A DNA stretch of 64,000 bases from Paenibacillus sophorae. Lineage in GTDB: Bacteria > Bacillota > Bacilli > Paenibacillales > Paenibacillaceae. Location of the stretch: the NCBI RefSeq assembly GCF_018966525.1, contig NZ_CP076607.1, positions 4,898,001 through 4,962,000 on the forward strand. The letters are read 5' to 3'. Under the pieces are notes generated by a model, which saw nothing but the letters and a program-made list of their open reading frames with translations, was not told where the DNA came from and made no database searches. Below, piece after piece: positions 1-8,129 of the stretch. The translations under genes and the position numbers were made by a program. Every line of letters starts with the position of its first letter. Position 1 is the stretch's first letter.

Positions 1-141
1 CAGACAGACGGATTCCCTACAAATAAGCCGCGAACCTCGATTCACGTTACCTTGCCAGCCTCACGGGACTGAATTAAAGGCGCTATTCATTTATCATATG
101 AATTATGACAGAATGGACAGCCCGTGTCAACTATATCCAAG
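1..141. other. Left-edge noncoding stretch, nothing recognised
   Basis: No convincing reading frame, RNA motif or repeat is visible here. It lies downstream of dapL on the minus strand, beyond the dapL terminator, and probably separates dapL from the next gene outside the window. Confidence 0.4.
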
Positions 142-179
142 AAAAATAGCCCCCGCACCAAGAACCGGCACGAGGGCTA
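142..179 (-). terminator. Intrinsic terminator of dapL
   Basis: Read on the minus strand, TAGCCC...GGGGGCTA forms a stem (arms about 147-155 and 171-179) followed by a run of five T. It lies 15 bases after the dapL stop codon and closes the lspA-rluD-dapL side of the window. Confidence 0.75.
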
Positions 180-194
180 CTGCTTTCAGGCAAA

Positions 195-1448
195 TTAAAA
201 CTCAAATTCGACGTCGCTCAAGCGGCGTTTAATTTCCGAAATCACGCGCAGTTCTTCCTCTTCACCTTTAGCCACAAAAGTGACGGAGAATCGCACGAAC
301 GCGCCCGCATCATCCCAAGGCACCGTCGAGATCAGCTTCTCGCGAATCAAGAATTGGGAGAAGTCCTCGCCGGACTCGAAGCGGCGTCCGCCCTTGACGC
401 CTTTTGGCGCTTCCACGTACAGGAAGAAAGAGCCCTTCGGTTTCGTCGCCTTGAAGCCAAGGCTGTTCAGCGCGTCCACCAGCAGGTTGTGGCGGCGGGA
501 ATATTTGGCCGCGATGGCTTCCGTGATTTCCGGATGGGCAAGACCGTAGGCCGCCGCTTTCTGAATAGCGATAAACTGGCCGGAATCGTTGTTGTCCTTA
601 ACGTCGCCGAACGCCTTGACGATCAGCGGATTGCCGGCCACAAAGCCGATTCTCCAGCCGGTCATATTGTAAGATTTGGAAAGGGAATGCAGTTCTACGC
701 CAACGTCTTTCGCGCCGGGAACGGACAGGAAGCTCAGCGGCTTCAGACCGTCATACGTCAGCGCCGCGTATGGAGCGTCATGAATGACGACAACATTGTA
801 TTTTTTCGCCCAGGCTACAACATCAGCAAAAAATTCCGGAGTCGCGCTTGCGCCCGTCGGGTTGTTCGGATAGTTCAGGTAGAGCAGCTTCGCCTTGTAT
901 GCGATGTCTTCCGGAATGGAGCTCAGGTCAGGAAGGAAGTTATTCTCCTTCTTAAGCTCGACATTGTAGACTTGGCCGCCCAAATATTTCGTATGGGTGC
1001 CAAGCACCGGATAGCCCGGAATGGTCATGATTGTAATATCGCCCGGGTTGATAAAAGCGGAAGGCAGCATCGCGAGCGCCGGTTTCGAGCCAATGGAGTG
1101 AAGCACCTCATTTACAGGATCAATCCCGTCGACGTTAAATACCTCTTTCAGGTACTTAGCAGCAGCTTCCTTGAATTCGGCAATGCCGTTGTCGGCATAA
1201 CCGCGGTTCTCTTCCTTGGCCGCTTCTTCCGCCAGCTTGGCGACGATGCCCGCATCCGCCATCTCATCCGGTTCGCCTACGCCCATATCGATCAGCTCAA
1301 TATCGGGGAAGTCTTTTTTGGCCGAAGCCTTGGCGCGTTTAATCTTCTCAAATTTATAGATATTGGTGTCCTTGCCGTAATTCGCTCCGCCGATTCGGTC
1401 TGCGAAATTGTTCTGGATATACGTATTCTGATAGTGTTCAATGCTCAT
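195..1448 (-). CDS. dapL: LL-diaminopimelate aminotransferase
   Basis: A 417-residue class I/II aminotransferase that converts tetrahydrodipicolinate directly to LL-2,6-diaminopimelate with glutamate as amino donor, bypassing the acyl-DAP route. Visible are the N-terminal MGVGEPDEM segment (about 55-63), the aminotransferase block YLNYPNNPTGA (about 190-200) and the PLP lysine in SLSKSYNMTGWR (K258). The start chosen is ATG at 1448, with GCAGGAGTGAG upstream; a 21-residue in-frame extension has no support. It supplies DAP for lysine and for the meso-DAP peptidoglycan built by MurE in the same window. It lies 130 bases downstream of the rluD-like gene and may be transcribed with it or alone. 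Confidence 0.95.
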   Translation of the reverse strand: MSIEHYQNTYIQNNFADRIGGANYGKDTNIYKFEKIKRAKASAKKDFPDIELIDMGVGEPDEMADAGIVAKLAEEAAKEENRGYADNGIAEFKEAAAKYLKEVFNVDGIDPVNEVLHSIGSKPALAMLPSAFINPGDITIMTIPGYPVLGTHTKYLGGQVYNVELKKENNFLPDLSSIPEDIAYKAKLLYLNYPNNPTGASATPEFFADVVAWAKKYNVVVIHDAPYAALTYDGLKPLSFLSVPGAKDVGVELHSLSKSYNMTGWRIGFVAGNPLIVKAFGDVKDNNDSGQFIAIQKAAAYGLAHPEITEAIAAKYSRRHNLLVDALNSLGFKATKPKGSFFLYVEAPKGVKGGRRFESGEDFSQFLIREKLISTVPWDDAGAFVRFSVTFVAKGEEEELRVISEIKRRLSDVEFEF

Positions 1449-1578
1449 AAAAGTGATCTCACTCCTGCTTCTGGAATATAAGACGGATGAACAGGCGCTC
1501 AGCCTATCCATTCTATATTGTTAAATATGACGTAACAGCGGCTTCAAAACAATGGACAAATCCGCAGTTGATTTGTAC

Positions 1579-2544
1579 TTATCTGCTCCGCAGACGGGCG
1601 AGCAGTTCTTCCATATCCTCAGGCAGCGGCGCCGAAAACTCCAAATATTCCTCCGTGGAAGGATGGACGAATCCGAGTATGGCCGCGTGCAAAGCTTGTC
1701 CGCCTTCCATAAAGATTCCTTTACTCCGGCCGTATACGGGATCTCCGACGAGCGGATGCCCGATAAATTTCATGTGAACCCGGATCTGGTGCGTCCGGCC
1801 GGTTTCCAGCTGAAGCTGCAGCAGGGTACAATCGCCGAACCGCTCCAGCACGGTAAAATGGGTTACCGCCGTCTTGCTGTTCTTCTCCGTTACCGTATAC
1901 AGCTTGCGGTCATGCGGGTCCCTGCCGATCGGAGCGTCCACCGTTCCCTGATCATGGGCCACATTGCCTTGGACAACCGCCAAATAGCGCCGGGTCACGC
2001 TGTGCGCTTTGAGCTGCGCAGCAAGTGAATTGTGGCTGGCGTCGTTCTTGGCGGCCATAATGAGGCCCGATGTGTCCTTGTCAATCCGGTGCACAATGCC
2101 GGGACGAATCTCGCCGTTAATTCCCGACAGGTCCTTGCAGTGGTACATCAAGGCGTTGACCAGCGTGCCTGAGGGATGACCTGCCGCCGGATGCACGACC
2201 ATGCCGCGCGGCTTGTTGACGACAATCACGTCGGCGTCCTCATAAGCGATATTCAGCGGAATATCCTCCGGCGTCAGTTCCGAGGTTTCCGGCTCCGGAA
2301 CCGTCACAGAGATTGTATCACCCGTGAAGAGCTTGTAGTTCGCTTTTACCGTCCTGCCGTTTACCGTTACATGTCCTGCCTCGATCCACTGCTGCACCTG
2401 GGAGCGGGAAATATCCTCTTCCCAAGCTTCGGTTAAATATTTATCGATGCGTTCGCGGGCGTATTCCTCCTGAACGGTCCAGACGACGATATCATTATCC
2501 ACGGTCTCGCCTTCTGCCCCTTCATTATGGGCGTCCTTACTCAA
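1579..2544 (-). CDS. ylyB: RluD/RluA-family 23S rRNA pseudouridine synthase
   Basis: A 321-residue pseudouridine synthase. An S4 RNA-binding domain occupies roughly residues 28-85, followed by the RluA catalytic domain with the HRIDKDTSGL motif, whose Asp (D155) is the catalytic residue. Members isomerise uridines in 23S rRNA; the exact positions cannot be read from sequence. The ATG at 2544 overlaps the lspA stop codon by four bases (ATGA), so the two are translationally coupled. The pair lspA-ylyB in this order is the arrangement in Bacillus subtilis, which supports orthology with YlyB. Confidence 0.93.
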   Translation of the reverse strand: MSKDAHNEGAEGETVDNDIVVWTVQEEYARERIDKYLTEAWEEDISRSQVQQWIEAGHVTVNGRTVKANYKLFTGDTISVTVPEPETSELTPEDIPLNIAYEDADVIVVNKPRGMVVHPAAGHPSGTLVNALMYHCKDLSGINGEIRPGIVHRIDKDTSGLIMAAKNDASHNSLAAQLKAHSVTRRYLAVVQGNVAHDQGTVDAPIGRDPHDRKLYTVTEKNSKTAVTHFTVLERFGDCTLLQLQLETGRTHQIRVHMKFIGHPLVGDPVYGRSKGIFMEGGQALHAAILGFVHPSTEEYLEFSAPLPEDMEELLARLRSR

Positions 2545-3053
2545 TGCTGTTCATTCCTTTCCTCTACCTCGCTTGTTTCCTTCACTTCAATCACTTCAGT
2601 TGGGCCGCCCCTCATATCCATAATGGAATCGAGAATAATAAGCGCTACACCGACGACAATACAGGAATCCGCCACGTTAAAGATCGGAAACGTATAGCTG
2701 CCGAAATTAAACCGCAGAAAATCGACAACTTCGCCTGTAAGCGCCCGGTCGAGAAAGTTGCCGATTGCGCCGCCAAGCACAAGCGACAGCGCCAAGGGAA
2801 GCAAGCGCCGCGTCCTTCTTACTTTGTTCAAATACCAGACGATTCCAATCAAGACGACAAGCGTCACCAGAATGAGAAACCAGCGCTGGTCTTGCAGAAT
2901 GCTGAAAGCGGCGCCGCGGTTGCGGTGCGATGTGATGACAAAAAAGTTTCCGATCACCGGAATTTGTTCGTCGATTTCCAGCCGGGTGGAGATCAGATAT
3001 TTCGTTCCCTGGTCAAGCAAAAATACGATTAGCGCGATCAGATAGTACACCAC
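2541..3053 (-). CDS. lspA: Lipoprotein signal peptidase (signal peptidase II)
   Basis: A 170-residue integral membrane aspartic protease that removes signal peptides from prolipoproteins after lipid attachment, such as OppA and YlaJ encoded in this window. Four hydrophobic segments are seen. The catalytic aspartates are in GNFLDR (D102) and NVADSC (D129), and the conserved HRNRGAAF block is at about 43-50. The start is a GTG at 3053 with GGAGTGA upstream; a second GTG follows immediately, so the first residue is uncertain by one. The charged, Glu-rich C-terminal tail of about 20 residues is longer than in many homologues. Confidence 0.96.
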   Translation of the reverse strand: MVYYLIALIVFLLDQGTKYLISTRLEIDEQIPVIGNFFVITSHRNRGAAFSILQDQRWFLILVTLVVLIGIVWYLNKVRRTRRLLPLALSLVLGGAIGNFLDRALTGEVVDFLRFNFGSYTFPIFNVADSCIVVGVALIILDSIMDMRGGPTEVIEVKETSEVEERNEQH

Positions 3054-3265
3054 TTCAGCTTGTCACTCCGTTCTTATTTTTCCCGCCCGAAAGCGGTCCA
3101 AAACGTGTATAAAAGACCTGTATATTGTAGCACAGGCCTCAAGAACCCGTCCATTGCGGCGCACCCCGCGCCGCACTTATCAAAAGCACAATTTGCCAGC
3201 GGTAAAAAACCGGCCAATCGGCCAACCTAACAAGGAAAACGGCAAATGGAAAGGAGCCGAGGCTA

Positions 3266-3994
3266 ATGAATCACCTGTCTTCGGAACAGCTTGCCCGCCT
3301 GCGTGGCCTTCTTATCCGGCAGCGGGACGATATCCGGCACAGGCTTAAGGAGAATGAAGATCACGGTCTTGAAGATTCCATGCGGGATATGTCGGGCGAA
3401 CTGTCGGAAATCGACAACCATCCCGGCGATGTCGCCACCGACCTGTATCATCGTTCCATGGATATATCGCTTCAAGAGCTCGAAGAACTGGAACTAAAGG
3501 ATATAGACGACGCGCTTGAGGCGATGGACAAAGGCACATACGGCATTTGCGCGGCGAGCGGACAGCCGATTCCATATGAGCGACTGGCCGTTCTTCCCGC
3601 CACACGCTACTCCAAGGAATACAGCCCCCGCCAGGAAAAGCCGCATACGCGCCCCGTGGAAGAGGAATTTCTTACTCCTCCTTTTGGGCGAAGCAGTCTC
3701 GACGAGCATGAGTATAACGGATTTGACGGCGAGGACGCCTGGCAGATCGTCGAAAGCTTCGGCACCTCCAACACGCCGGCTATGGCGGAGGGAAATAATA
3801 TCGATTCTTACAATGATATGGAAATCGAAGCTGATGATCCAGATGGCTTCGTCGAGCCCTGGGAAAATTTCATCGCCACGGACATAACAGGCAATCATGT
3901 TACCGTCGTGAAGGGACATCAGTACCAGAGTTACATGGACAGCGGAGAAGGCGACTACCTGCTTGATCCTTACGCTAACAATGAAAAGGAGTAG
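3266..3994 (+). CDS. yteA: YteA-family (TraR/DksA-like) sporulation protein
   Basis: A 242-residue protein with an N-terminal helical region and a DksA/TraR-like middle (GTYGICAASGQPIPYERL, about 91-108), followed by an acidic C-terminal region ending in the FIATDITGNHVTV block typical of YteA. The zinc site is degenerate: one Cys remains where DksA has a four-Cys cluster, as in Bacillus YteA. Start ATG 3266 has GGAAAGGAG upstream. It stands opposite lspA, where B. subtilis has the related ylyA, so it is probably the functional counterpart; an action on RNA polymerase is a family inference. Confidence 0.88.
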   Translation: MNHLSSEQLARLRGLLIRQRDDIRHRLKENEDHGLEDSMRDMSGELSEIDNHPGDVATDLYHRSMDISLQELEELELKDIDDALEAMDKGTYGICAASGQPIPYERLAVLPATRYSKEYSPRQEKPHTRPVEEEFLTPPFGRSSLDEHEYNGFDGEDAWQIVESFGTSNTPAMAEGNNIDSYNDMEIEADDPDGFVEPWENFIATDITGNHVTVVKGHQYQSYMDSGEGDYLLDPYANNEKE

Positions 3995-4019
3995 CCGCAA
4001 GGGCTGCTTCTTTTCTTTT
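3990..4019 (+). terminator. Intrinsic terminator of yteA
   Basis: AGTAGCC-GCAA-GGGCTGCT hairpin followed by TCTTTTCTTTT. The stem begins at the yteA stop codon, so the gene ends inside its own terminator. Confidence 0.75.
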
Positions 4020-4127
4020 AAGGACTCTTCGTGCTCAGTATAGGTCTTTTATCCTTCGTTAATTCCAGACAATATGTATAGAAAATCAATTAATTCGTCA
4101 AATTCCGAGCCTATTTATATAAATATA

Positions 4128-4155
4128 TTGACAAAAGCAGAGCAAGGAATATATT
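4128..4155 (+). promoter_or_regulatory. Sigma-A-type promoter of the c-di-GMP-controlled cassette
   Basis: TTGACA at 4128-4133, a 16-base spacer and TATATT at 4150-4155, in an AT-rich stretch. Transcription would start near 4162, about 30 bases before the riboswitch aptamer. Confidence 0.7.
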
Positions 4156-4189
4156 GTAAGGGAAAATTATTCTTTATTTTTTCATAAAC

Positions 4190-4292
4190 TCAATATGGGC
4201 AAAGTTCTCCGAAAGGGAATGACGCAAAGCCATGGATCTACAGTCTCAAATCTTGCTTGAGACCATGACAGCCAGGTTGCTGAAGAACCAGA
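4190..4292 (+). promoter_or_regulatory. Cyclic-di-GMP-I (GEMM-I) riboswitch aptamer
   Basis: The conserved GEMM-I blocks appear in order: GGGCAAAG, a short hairpin capped by GAAA, TGACGCAAAGCCA (about 4220-4232), a variable hairpin with perfect GTCTCAA/TTGAGAC arms (4243-4249 and 4257-4263), and ATGACAGCCAGGTTGC (about 4265-4280). The tetraloop and the tetraloop-receptor-like segment are both present. This class binds the second messenger c-di-GMP. It is followed by an intrinsic terminator and then the TPP-enzyme gene, so it should control read-through into the cassette. Whether ligand turns expression on or off was not determined. Confidence 0.92.
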
Positions 4293-4335
4293 ACGCTAGT
4301 ATATCAAGCGTCCTATATGGTGATTTTGTCAACCG

Positions 4336-4369
4336 ACCTGTACTCTGTTTTGAGTGCAGGTTTTCTATT
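4336..4369 (+). terminator. Riboswitch expression-platform terminator
   Basis: ACCTGTACTC (4336-4345) pairs with GAGTGCAGGT (4352-4361), with one G-U pair, followed by TTTTCTATTATTT. It lies between the c-di-GMP aptamer and the first gene, the usual position of a regulated terminator. Confidence 0.75.
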
Positions 4370-4418
4370 ATTTGTTAGATAACATGGCAAACAATACTTG
4401 ATTTGTGGGGTGGATCTT

Positions 4419-6053
4419 TTGAAGACAGTCGCAGATTATATGGCAGAAGCACTACGCAATCTCGGAGTGACGCATTCTTTTGGCATTATCGGTAAATCTA
4501 TTTGTCCCATAGTTCTCAAAATGGTAGATTATGGTATTGAATTTATTCCTGGGAGACATGAATCCAGCTCCGGATTTGAAGCTTCCGGCTATGCCTTGAA
4601 AACCGGAAATCTCGGCGTGGCTTTCGGTACTTCCGGTCCAGGGGGGACGAACCTCCTCACAGCGGCGGCACATGCCAAAGCCAACAACCTCCCTGTGCTG
4701 TTTATTACGGGGCATCAATCCATTCAGGAGCTCGGAATTCCCCAGTGCCAGGATTCTTCTTCGTATCTTGCCGATTTGGCGGACATGTTCAGACCCGCTA
4801 CGCTCTTCAGCAAACTAATCGAACGCGGCGATCATTTCAGCACGATTTTTAACCATGCTATTTCAATTGCGCTGAGCGGCAAGCGCGGACCTGTTCATCT
4901 GTGCATTCCTTTTGATGTCCAGACAGAACCGCTAAAAGAATGCCGAATTGTTATCCCCGAACGGGAAACGCTTGTCAGTTACGCTAATTTTGACCGTATT
5001 GTTGATGCCATTAACCATTCCAGCAGACCTCTGATCATAGCCGGCAAAGGCGTCAACCGCTCCGGTGCGCATACGGAATTGGTTCAATTGGCAGAGACCT
5101 TTAATATTCCTGTCGTTACTACTCCCGGCGGCAAAGGCGCTATCGCCTGGGATCATCCGCTATACCACGGTCCAATCGGTGTTGGCGGATGCAGGCATGG
5201 CGACGATTTGTTGAATCGCAGTGATTTGTTTATCGTGCTTGGATCACGTCTCAGTGATATGACCATTTGTAACCTCAAAGCGGAGAATCATCCGGAGACC
5301 TTGATTCAGTTTGACGTCGATCCCACCTTTGTGGGAAAAATATTGACCTCCCAGACGATTGCGGTCGGCGGAGATTTGCGGGATAACTTGTCGCTGTATC
5401 TCCAGAATGTTGATACTGCCGCTATTAAAAAACGTGATCCGGAGACGGCTGTTCATTATGCGGAAGAACTGCCCGATCTGCCCAATCTTTCACTGGCGTC
5501 GGTAATGAGCACGATGAGCGACCTGATCCCTTATAACAATACCATATTTGTTGATGACGGCAGCCACGGCTTCAATGCCGTGAAGTGGTACAACGTGAAG
5601 AAGCCGGGCAGTTTTGTCTTCGACGCTTACTTTGCCTGCATGGGCAACGCAATCGGCATGGCTATTGGAGCAAAGGCTGCTTCTCCTGAGGAAACGATAT
5701 TCTGCATTACCGGCGACGGCTGCTTCATGATGCTCGGTACAGAAATTAATACTGCCGTTTGCAAGAATATCCCGGTCATTTTTATCGTTGTGAATAATAT
5801 GCAGCTGGATATGGCGTTAAAAGGAATGGAAAAAACTACAGGCAGAATCGACGGAACTTTATTTGAAGTTCCTATGGATGCCGTAAAATTTGCCGAATCG
5901 CTGGGAGCTGCCGGCTACAAATGCGAGACCAAAGAACAATTTGCTACTGCTATCAGCGAAGCTGTGGCTTTAAACCGTGTTGCCGTCATCGAGCTATTGA
6001 CTGACCGTGACGAAGTGCCTCCTACCGCACACCGCACACTAAATCTTGATTAA
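4419..6053 (+). CDS. Thiamine-diphosphate-dependent enzyme, acetolactate-synthase-like
   Basis: A 544-residue three-domain ThDP enzyme. The N-terminal PYR domain has the activating glutamate in GRHESS (E48) and the TSGPGGTN loop (71-78). A central domain is seen around 180-330. The C-terminal PP domain has the ThDP/Mg motif GDG...NN (about 432-460). Such enzymes cleave 2-oxo acids or join an acyl unit to an acceptor. It is probably not the housekeeping AHAS: there is no small-subunit gene and no ilv neighbours. The start is taken as TTG 4419 with GGGGTGGAT upstream; GTG 4410 is an alternative. It is the first gene after the riboswitch, and its substrate is unknown. Confidence 0.85.
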   Translation: MKTVADYMAEALRNLGVTHSFGIIGKSICPIVLKMVDYGIEFIPGRHESSSGFEASGYALKTGNLGVAFGTSGPGGTNLLTAAAHAKANNLPVLFITGHQSIQELGIPQCQDSSSYLADLADMFRPATLFSKLIERGDHFSTIFNHAISIALSGKRGPVHLCIPFDVQTEPLKECRIVIPERETLVSYANFDRIVDAINHSSRPLIIAGKGVNRSGAHTELVQLAETFNIPVVTTPGGKGAIAWDHPLYHGPIGVGGCRHGDDLLNRSDLFIVLGSRLSDMTICNLKAENHPETLIQFDVDPTFVGKILTSQTIAVGGDLRDNLSLYLQNVDTAAIKKRDPETAVHYAEELPDLPNLSLASVMSTMSDLIPYNNTIFVDDGSHGFNAVKWYNVKKPGSFVFDAYFACMGNAIGMAIGAKAASPEETIFCITGDGCFMMLGTEINTAVCKNIPVIFIVVNNMQLDMALKGMEKTTGRIDGTLFEVPMDAVKFAESLGAAGYKCETKEQFATAISEAVALNRVAVIELLTDRDEVPPTAHRTLNLD

Positions 6054-6151
6054 TAGTTTCACAGACAAAACAAGCATATGCTTCCGAAGCAAGCTTTCAC
6101 GAAAAGTAACCCGGGGAGCATACGCCAGCAAAACTTTTAGGAGGCATTTCT

Positions 6152-6520
6152 ATGAAAGACAACGTAAACAGCGGTTTCAAGCATTTCTCTAATCTTTCCG
6201 GCGACTATGGGGCCAAGGCGATGGCTCCGATCAAAGAGCATTTTCCCGAATTGGCTGAATTTATTATGGGCAACGCTTATGGCGACATTTTTCAGCGGAC
6301 CACTATTGGCGCCGATTGGAAAGAGATTGCCGTTATTTCCTCTCTGATTACGATGGGCCAATTCGAGCAGCTCGGCGTTCATTATGTGATGGCGCTCCGT
6401 GTAGGCATGACCGTTGATCAAATCAAGGGGATTTTACTGCATCTTGTGCCATGTGTTGGCGCTCCGAGAATTATTTCCGCTTTTAATGTCCTTCTCTCGA
6501 CACTGGAAGAAATCCAATAA
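6152..6520 (+). CDS. Carboxymuconolactone-decarboxylase (PcaC/AhpD-fold) family protein
   Basis: A 122-residue all-helical protein matching the CMD domain. The family core is WKEIAVISSLITMGQFEQLG (about 48-67) followed by GMTVDQIKGILLHLVPCVGAPR. The AhpD Cys-x-x-Cys redox pair is absent (a single Cys, in LVPCVG), so it resembles PcaC-type members rather than peroxidase reductants. ATG 6152 has a strong TTTTAGGAGG eight bases upstream. It sits 98 bases behind the ThDP gene in the same direction. A lyase, isomerase or accessory role in the same pathway is inference only. Confidence 0.8.
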   Translation: MKDNVNSGFKHFSNLSGDYGAKAMAPIKEHFPELAEFIMGNAYGDIFQRTTIGADWKEIAVISSLITMGQFEQLGVHYVMALRVGMTVDQIKGILLHLVPCVGAPRIISAFNVLLSTLEEIQ

Positions 6521-6560
6521 CTACACCATCGACAAAATAATGCATCATTCGACTTTTTTA

Positions 6561-6590
6561 TTGCATATCTGAGAAATATAAGTATACAAT
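6561..6590 (+). promoter_or_regulatory. Possible internal promoter before the STAS-like gene
   Basis: TTGCAT (6561-6566), 16 bases, TATACA (6583-6588), within an AT-rich 144-base gap. A TGTCGAA heptamer (the Spo0A-box sequence) lies downstream at 6622-6628. A weak match; it may only be AT-rich filler. Confidence 0.3.
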
Positions 6591-6736
6591 AAAGAAAAAT
6601 ATCCCAAAGCTAACGTTACCATGTCGAATGTTGGCATTAGCAAATCGTTTTAAAGGATATTTACATGAAAACGGCCCTGCGCAAAATGCAGTCGGACTTC
6701 ATGCTAAACTCATCAAATTCCGGGAGAGATGTACAC

Positions 6737-7078
6737 ATGGGAAAATTTATTTTGAAGACAGACTCGGCTAAAAAGGTAATTGATATTGAATTGGAGGGAA
6801 CTTTTACAGAAGAAGACGGCCTTAAATCGATTCAAGCCTATAAAGAAACGATCAGCGCTATTACTCCTGCAGACTATCAACTGCAAATTGATTGCAGAAA
6901 GCTGAATGTAACCGCACCTGAAGTTGTGCCGCTTCTTGAAGGCTGCTTCATCATGTTCAAGAGCGACGGATTTGTAAGAGTGAATCTTACCCTTGAGAAT
7001 AATCCTGTCCTCAAAATGCAGCTGTCTCGTCTGGGACGCAAAGCGGGACTGGAAAACCTGGAAATTATTTCGGTCTAG
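6737..7078 (+). CDS. Small STAS-like protein of unknown function
   Basis: A 113-residue soluble protein with alternating strands and helices (KFILKTDSAKKVIDIELEGT, then IDCRKLNVTAPEVVPLLEGC) resembling a STAS or SpoIIAA-like fold; I do not recognise a precise family. There is no clear phosphorylatable STAS serine, so an anti-sigma-antagonist role is not claimed. ATG 6737 has GGGAGAG eight bases upstream. An in-frame ATG at 6665 behind AAAGGATAT would add 24 residues and cannot be excluded. It lies between the CMD-like gene and the KAS III gene, so it is probably a partner or scaffold in the pathway. Confidence 0.65.
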   Translation: MGKFILKTDSAKKVIDIELEGTFTEEDGLKSIQAYKETISAITPADYQLQIDCRKLNVTAPEVVPLLEGCFIMFKSDGFVRVNLTLENNPVLKMQLSRLGRKAGLENLEIISV

Positions 7079-7124
7079 TTAAACCGATGGAGTGAACGCT
7101 CACAAAACTTTTAGGAGGATACAT

Positions 7125-8117
7125 ATGGCTGGGATTCGTATTAAGGACATTGATATCTATCATCCAAGTAAAAAGATTGGCAACGACTTTTTCATTCAGC
7201 ATTTTGACGAAAAGGGCATTGATATCCGTGGACTTCTGGCCGCTCTGGGCCGTGAAAACCGCTATAGCATCGACAATGAGGAAGAAAATTCCTTGACGAT
7301 GGCCTTCGAGGCGGCGAGCAATGTTCTGGAGAAGACCGGTCTTACCGGTGCTGATATCGACCTTATCGCTTATGCTAGCCAAACTCCTGAATATATCTTC
7401 CCTACGAACTCATTGATGATTCACCGGCTGATAAACGGAGCGTCCCATACGATCTGCATCGACAGCAATGCGAACTGCGCGGGAATGACAGCTTCAGTTG
7501 AACAGGTTAGCCGGCAAATGATGGCCAATCCAAGAATCCGCCGCGCTCTGGTCATCGGCTCTGACCATGTTGCACCGCATGCCGATAAGAATGACCCCGT
7601 GTATTATGCCAACTTCGGTGATGCCGCCGCCGCTGTCATTTTGGAGCATGATGAGAATTCCGTAGGCTTCATAGATTCCATCTACCAGACAGACACTTGT
7701 GTCTACGGCAACTCGATGTTTCCGGCGGAAGGCTTAGCCAACGTGGGCCGCACCGGCGTAGGTGCCGGACAGTTCAATGTTAAATTCATTCCTTTTGACG
7801 ATTCAATCTGCGTTAACGCCGCCTCTGAGTCTATCAACACCTTGCTTAGTGATAATGAGATAGCCCCTGAATCAATTAAAGTGGCTTGTTTCTCTCAGCT
7901 ATCACTTCCCAACATTCAAGCGGTTTCCGAAAAAACCGGCATCGGCAGCGACGTAGCTGTCTACATCGGCGATGAATTCGGCTATACCTCGACGAGCAGC
8001 CCTTTCATCGCTCTGCACAAAGCTGTATCTACCGGGAAAATCGAACGCGGAGACAAGCTTCTGTTCTGGACTGTTGGCGCCGGCTGGCAAAACGTAGCTT
8101 TTGTAATGGAGTATTAA
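7125..8117 (+). CDS. 3-oxoacyl-ACP synthase III (FabH)-like protein with altered active site
   Basis: A 330-residue thiolase-fold protein like FabH/KAS III. The nucleophile is kept (NANCAGM, C118), as are the NFGDAAAAVIL segment and the C-terminal glycine-rich end (TVGAG). The usual catalytic His of the HQAN motif is replaced by Ser (FSQLSLPN, S257). The usual Asn of the GNTS motif is Tyr (FGYTSTSS, Y287). Decarboxylative condensation with malonyl-ACP is therefore doubtful; acyl transfer or condensation by another route is possible. Start ATG 7125 follows TTTTAGGAGG, nearly the same leader as the CMD-like gene. Last gene of the cassette. Confidence 0.85.
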   Translation: MAGIRIKDIDIYHPSKKIGNDFFIQHFDEKGIDIRGLLAALGRENRYSIDNEEENSLTMAFEAASNVLEKTGLTGADIDLIAYASQTPEYIFPTNSLMIHRLINGASHTICIDSNANCAGMTASVEQVSRQMMANPRIRRALVIGSDHVAPHADKNDPVYYANFGDAAAAVILEHDENSVGFIDSIYQTDTCVYGNSMFPAEGLANVGRTGVGAGQFNVKFIPFDDSICVNAASESINTLLSDNEIAPESIKVACFSQLSLPNIQAVSEKTGIGSDVAVYIGDEFGYTSTSSPFIALHKAVSTGKIERGDKLLFWTVGAGWQNVAFVMEY

Positions 8118-8129
8118 GCTTAGTCATAG

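Noticed and set aside
354..1481. 375-residue plus-strand frame opposite dapL
   Set aside because: Shadow of dapL; no ribosome-binding site and no recognisable domain.
6054..6151. GC-containing gap with GAAAAGTAACCC that recalls riboswitch fragments
   Set aside because: Lacks the ordered blocks of any riboswitch class I can recognise; only the ribosome-binding site is clear.
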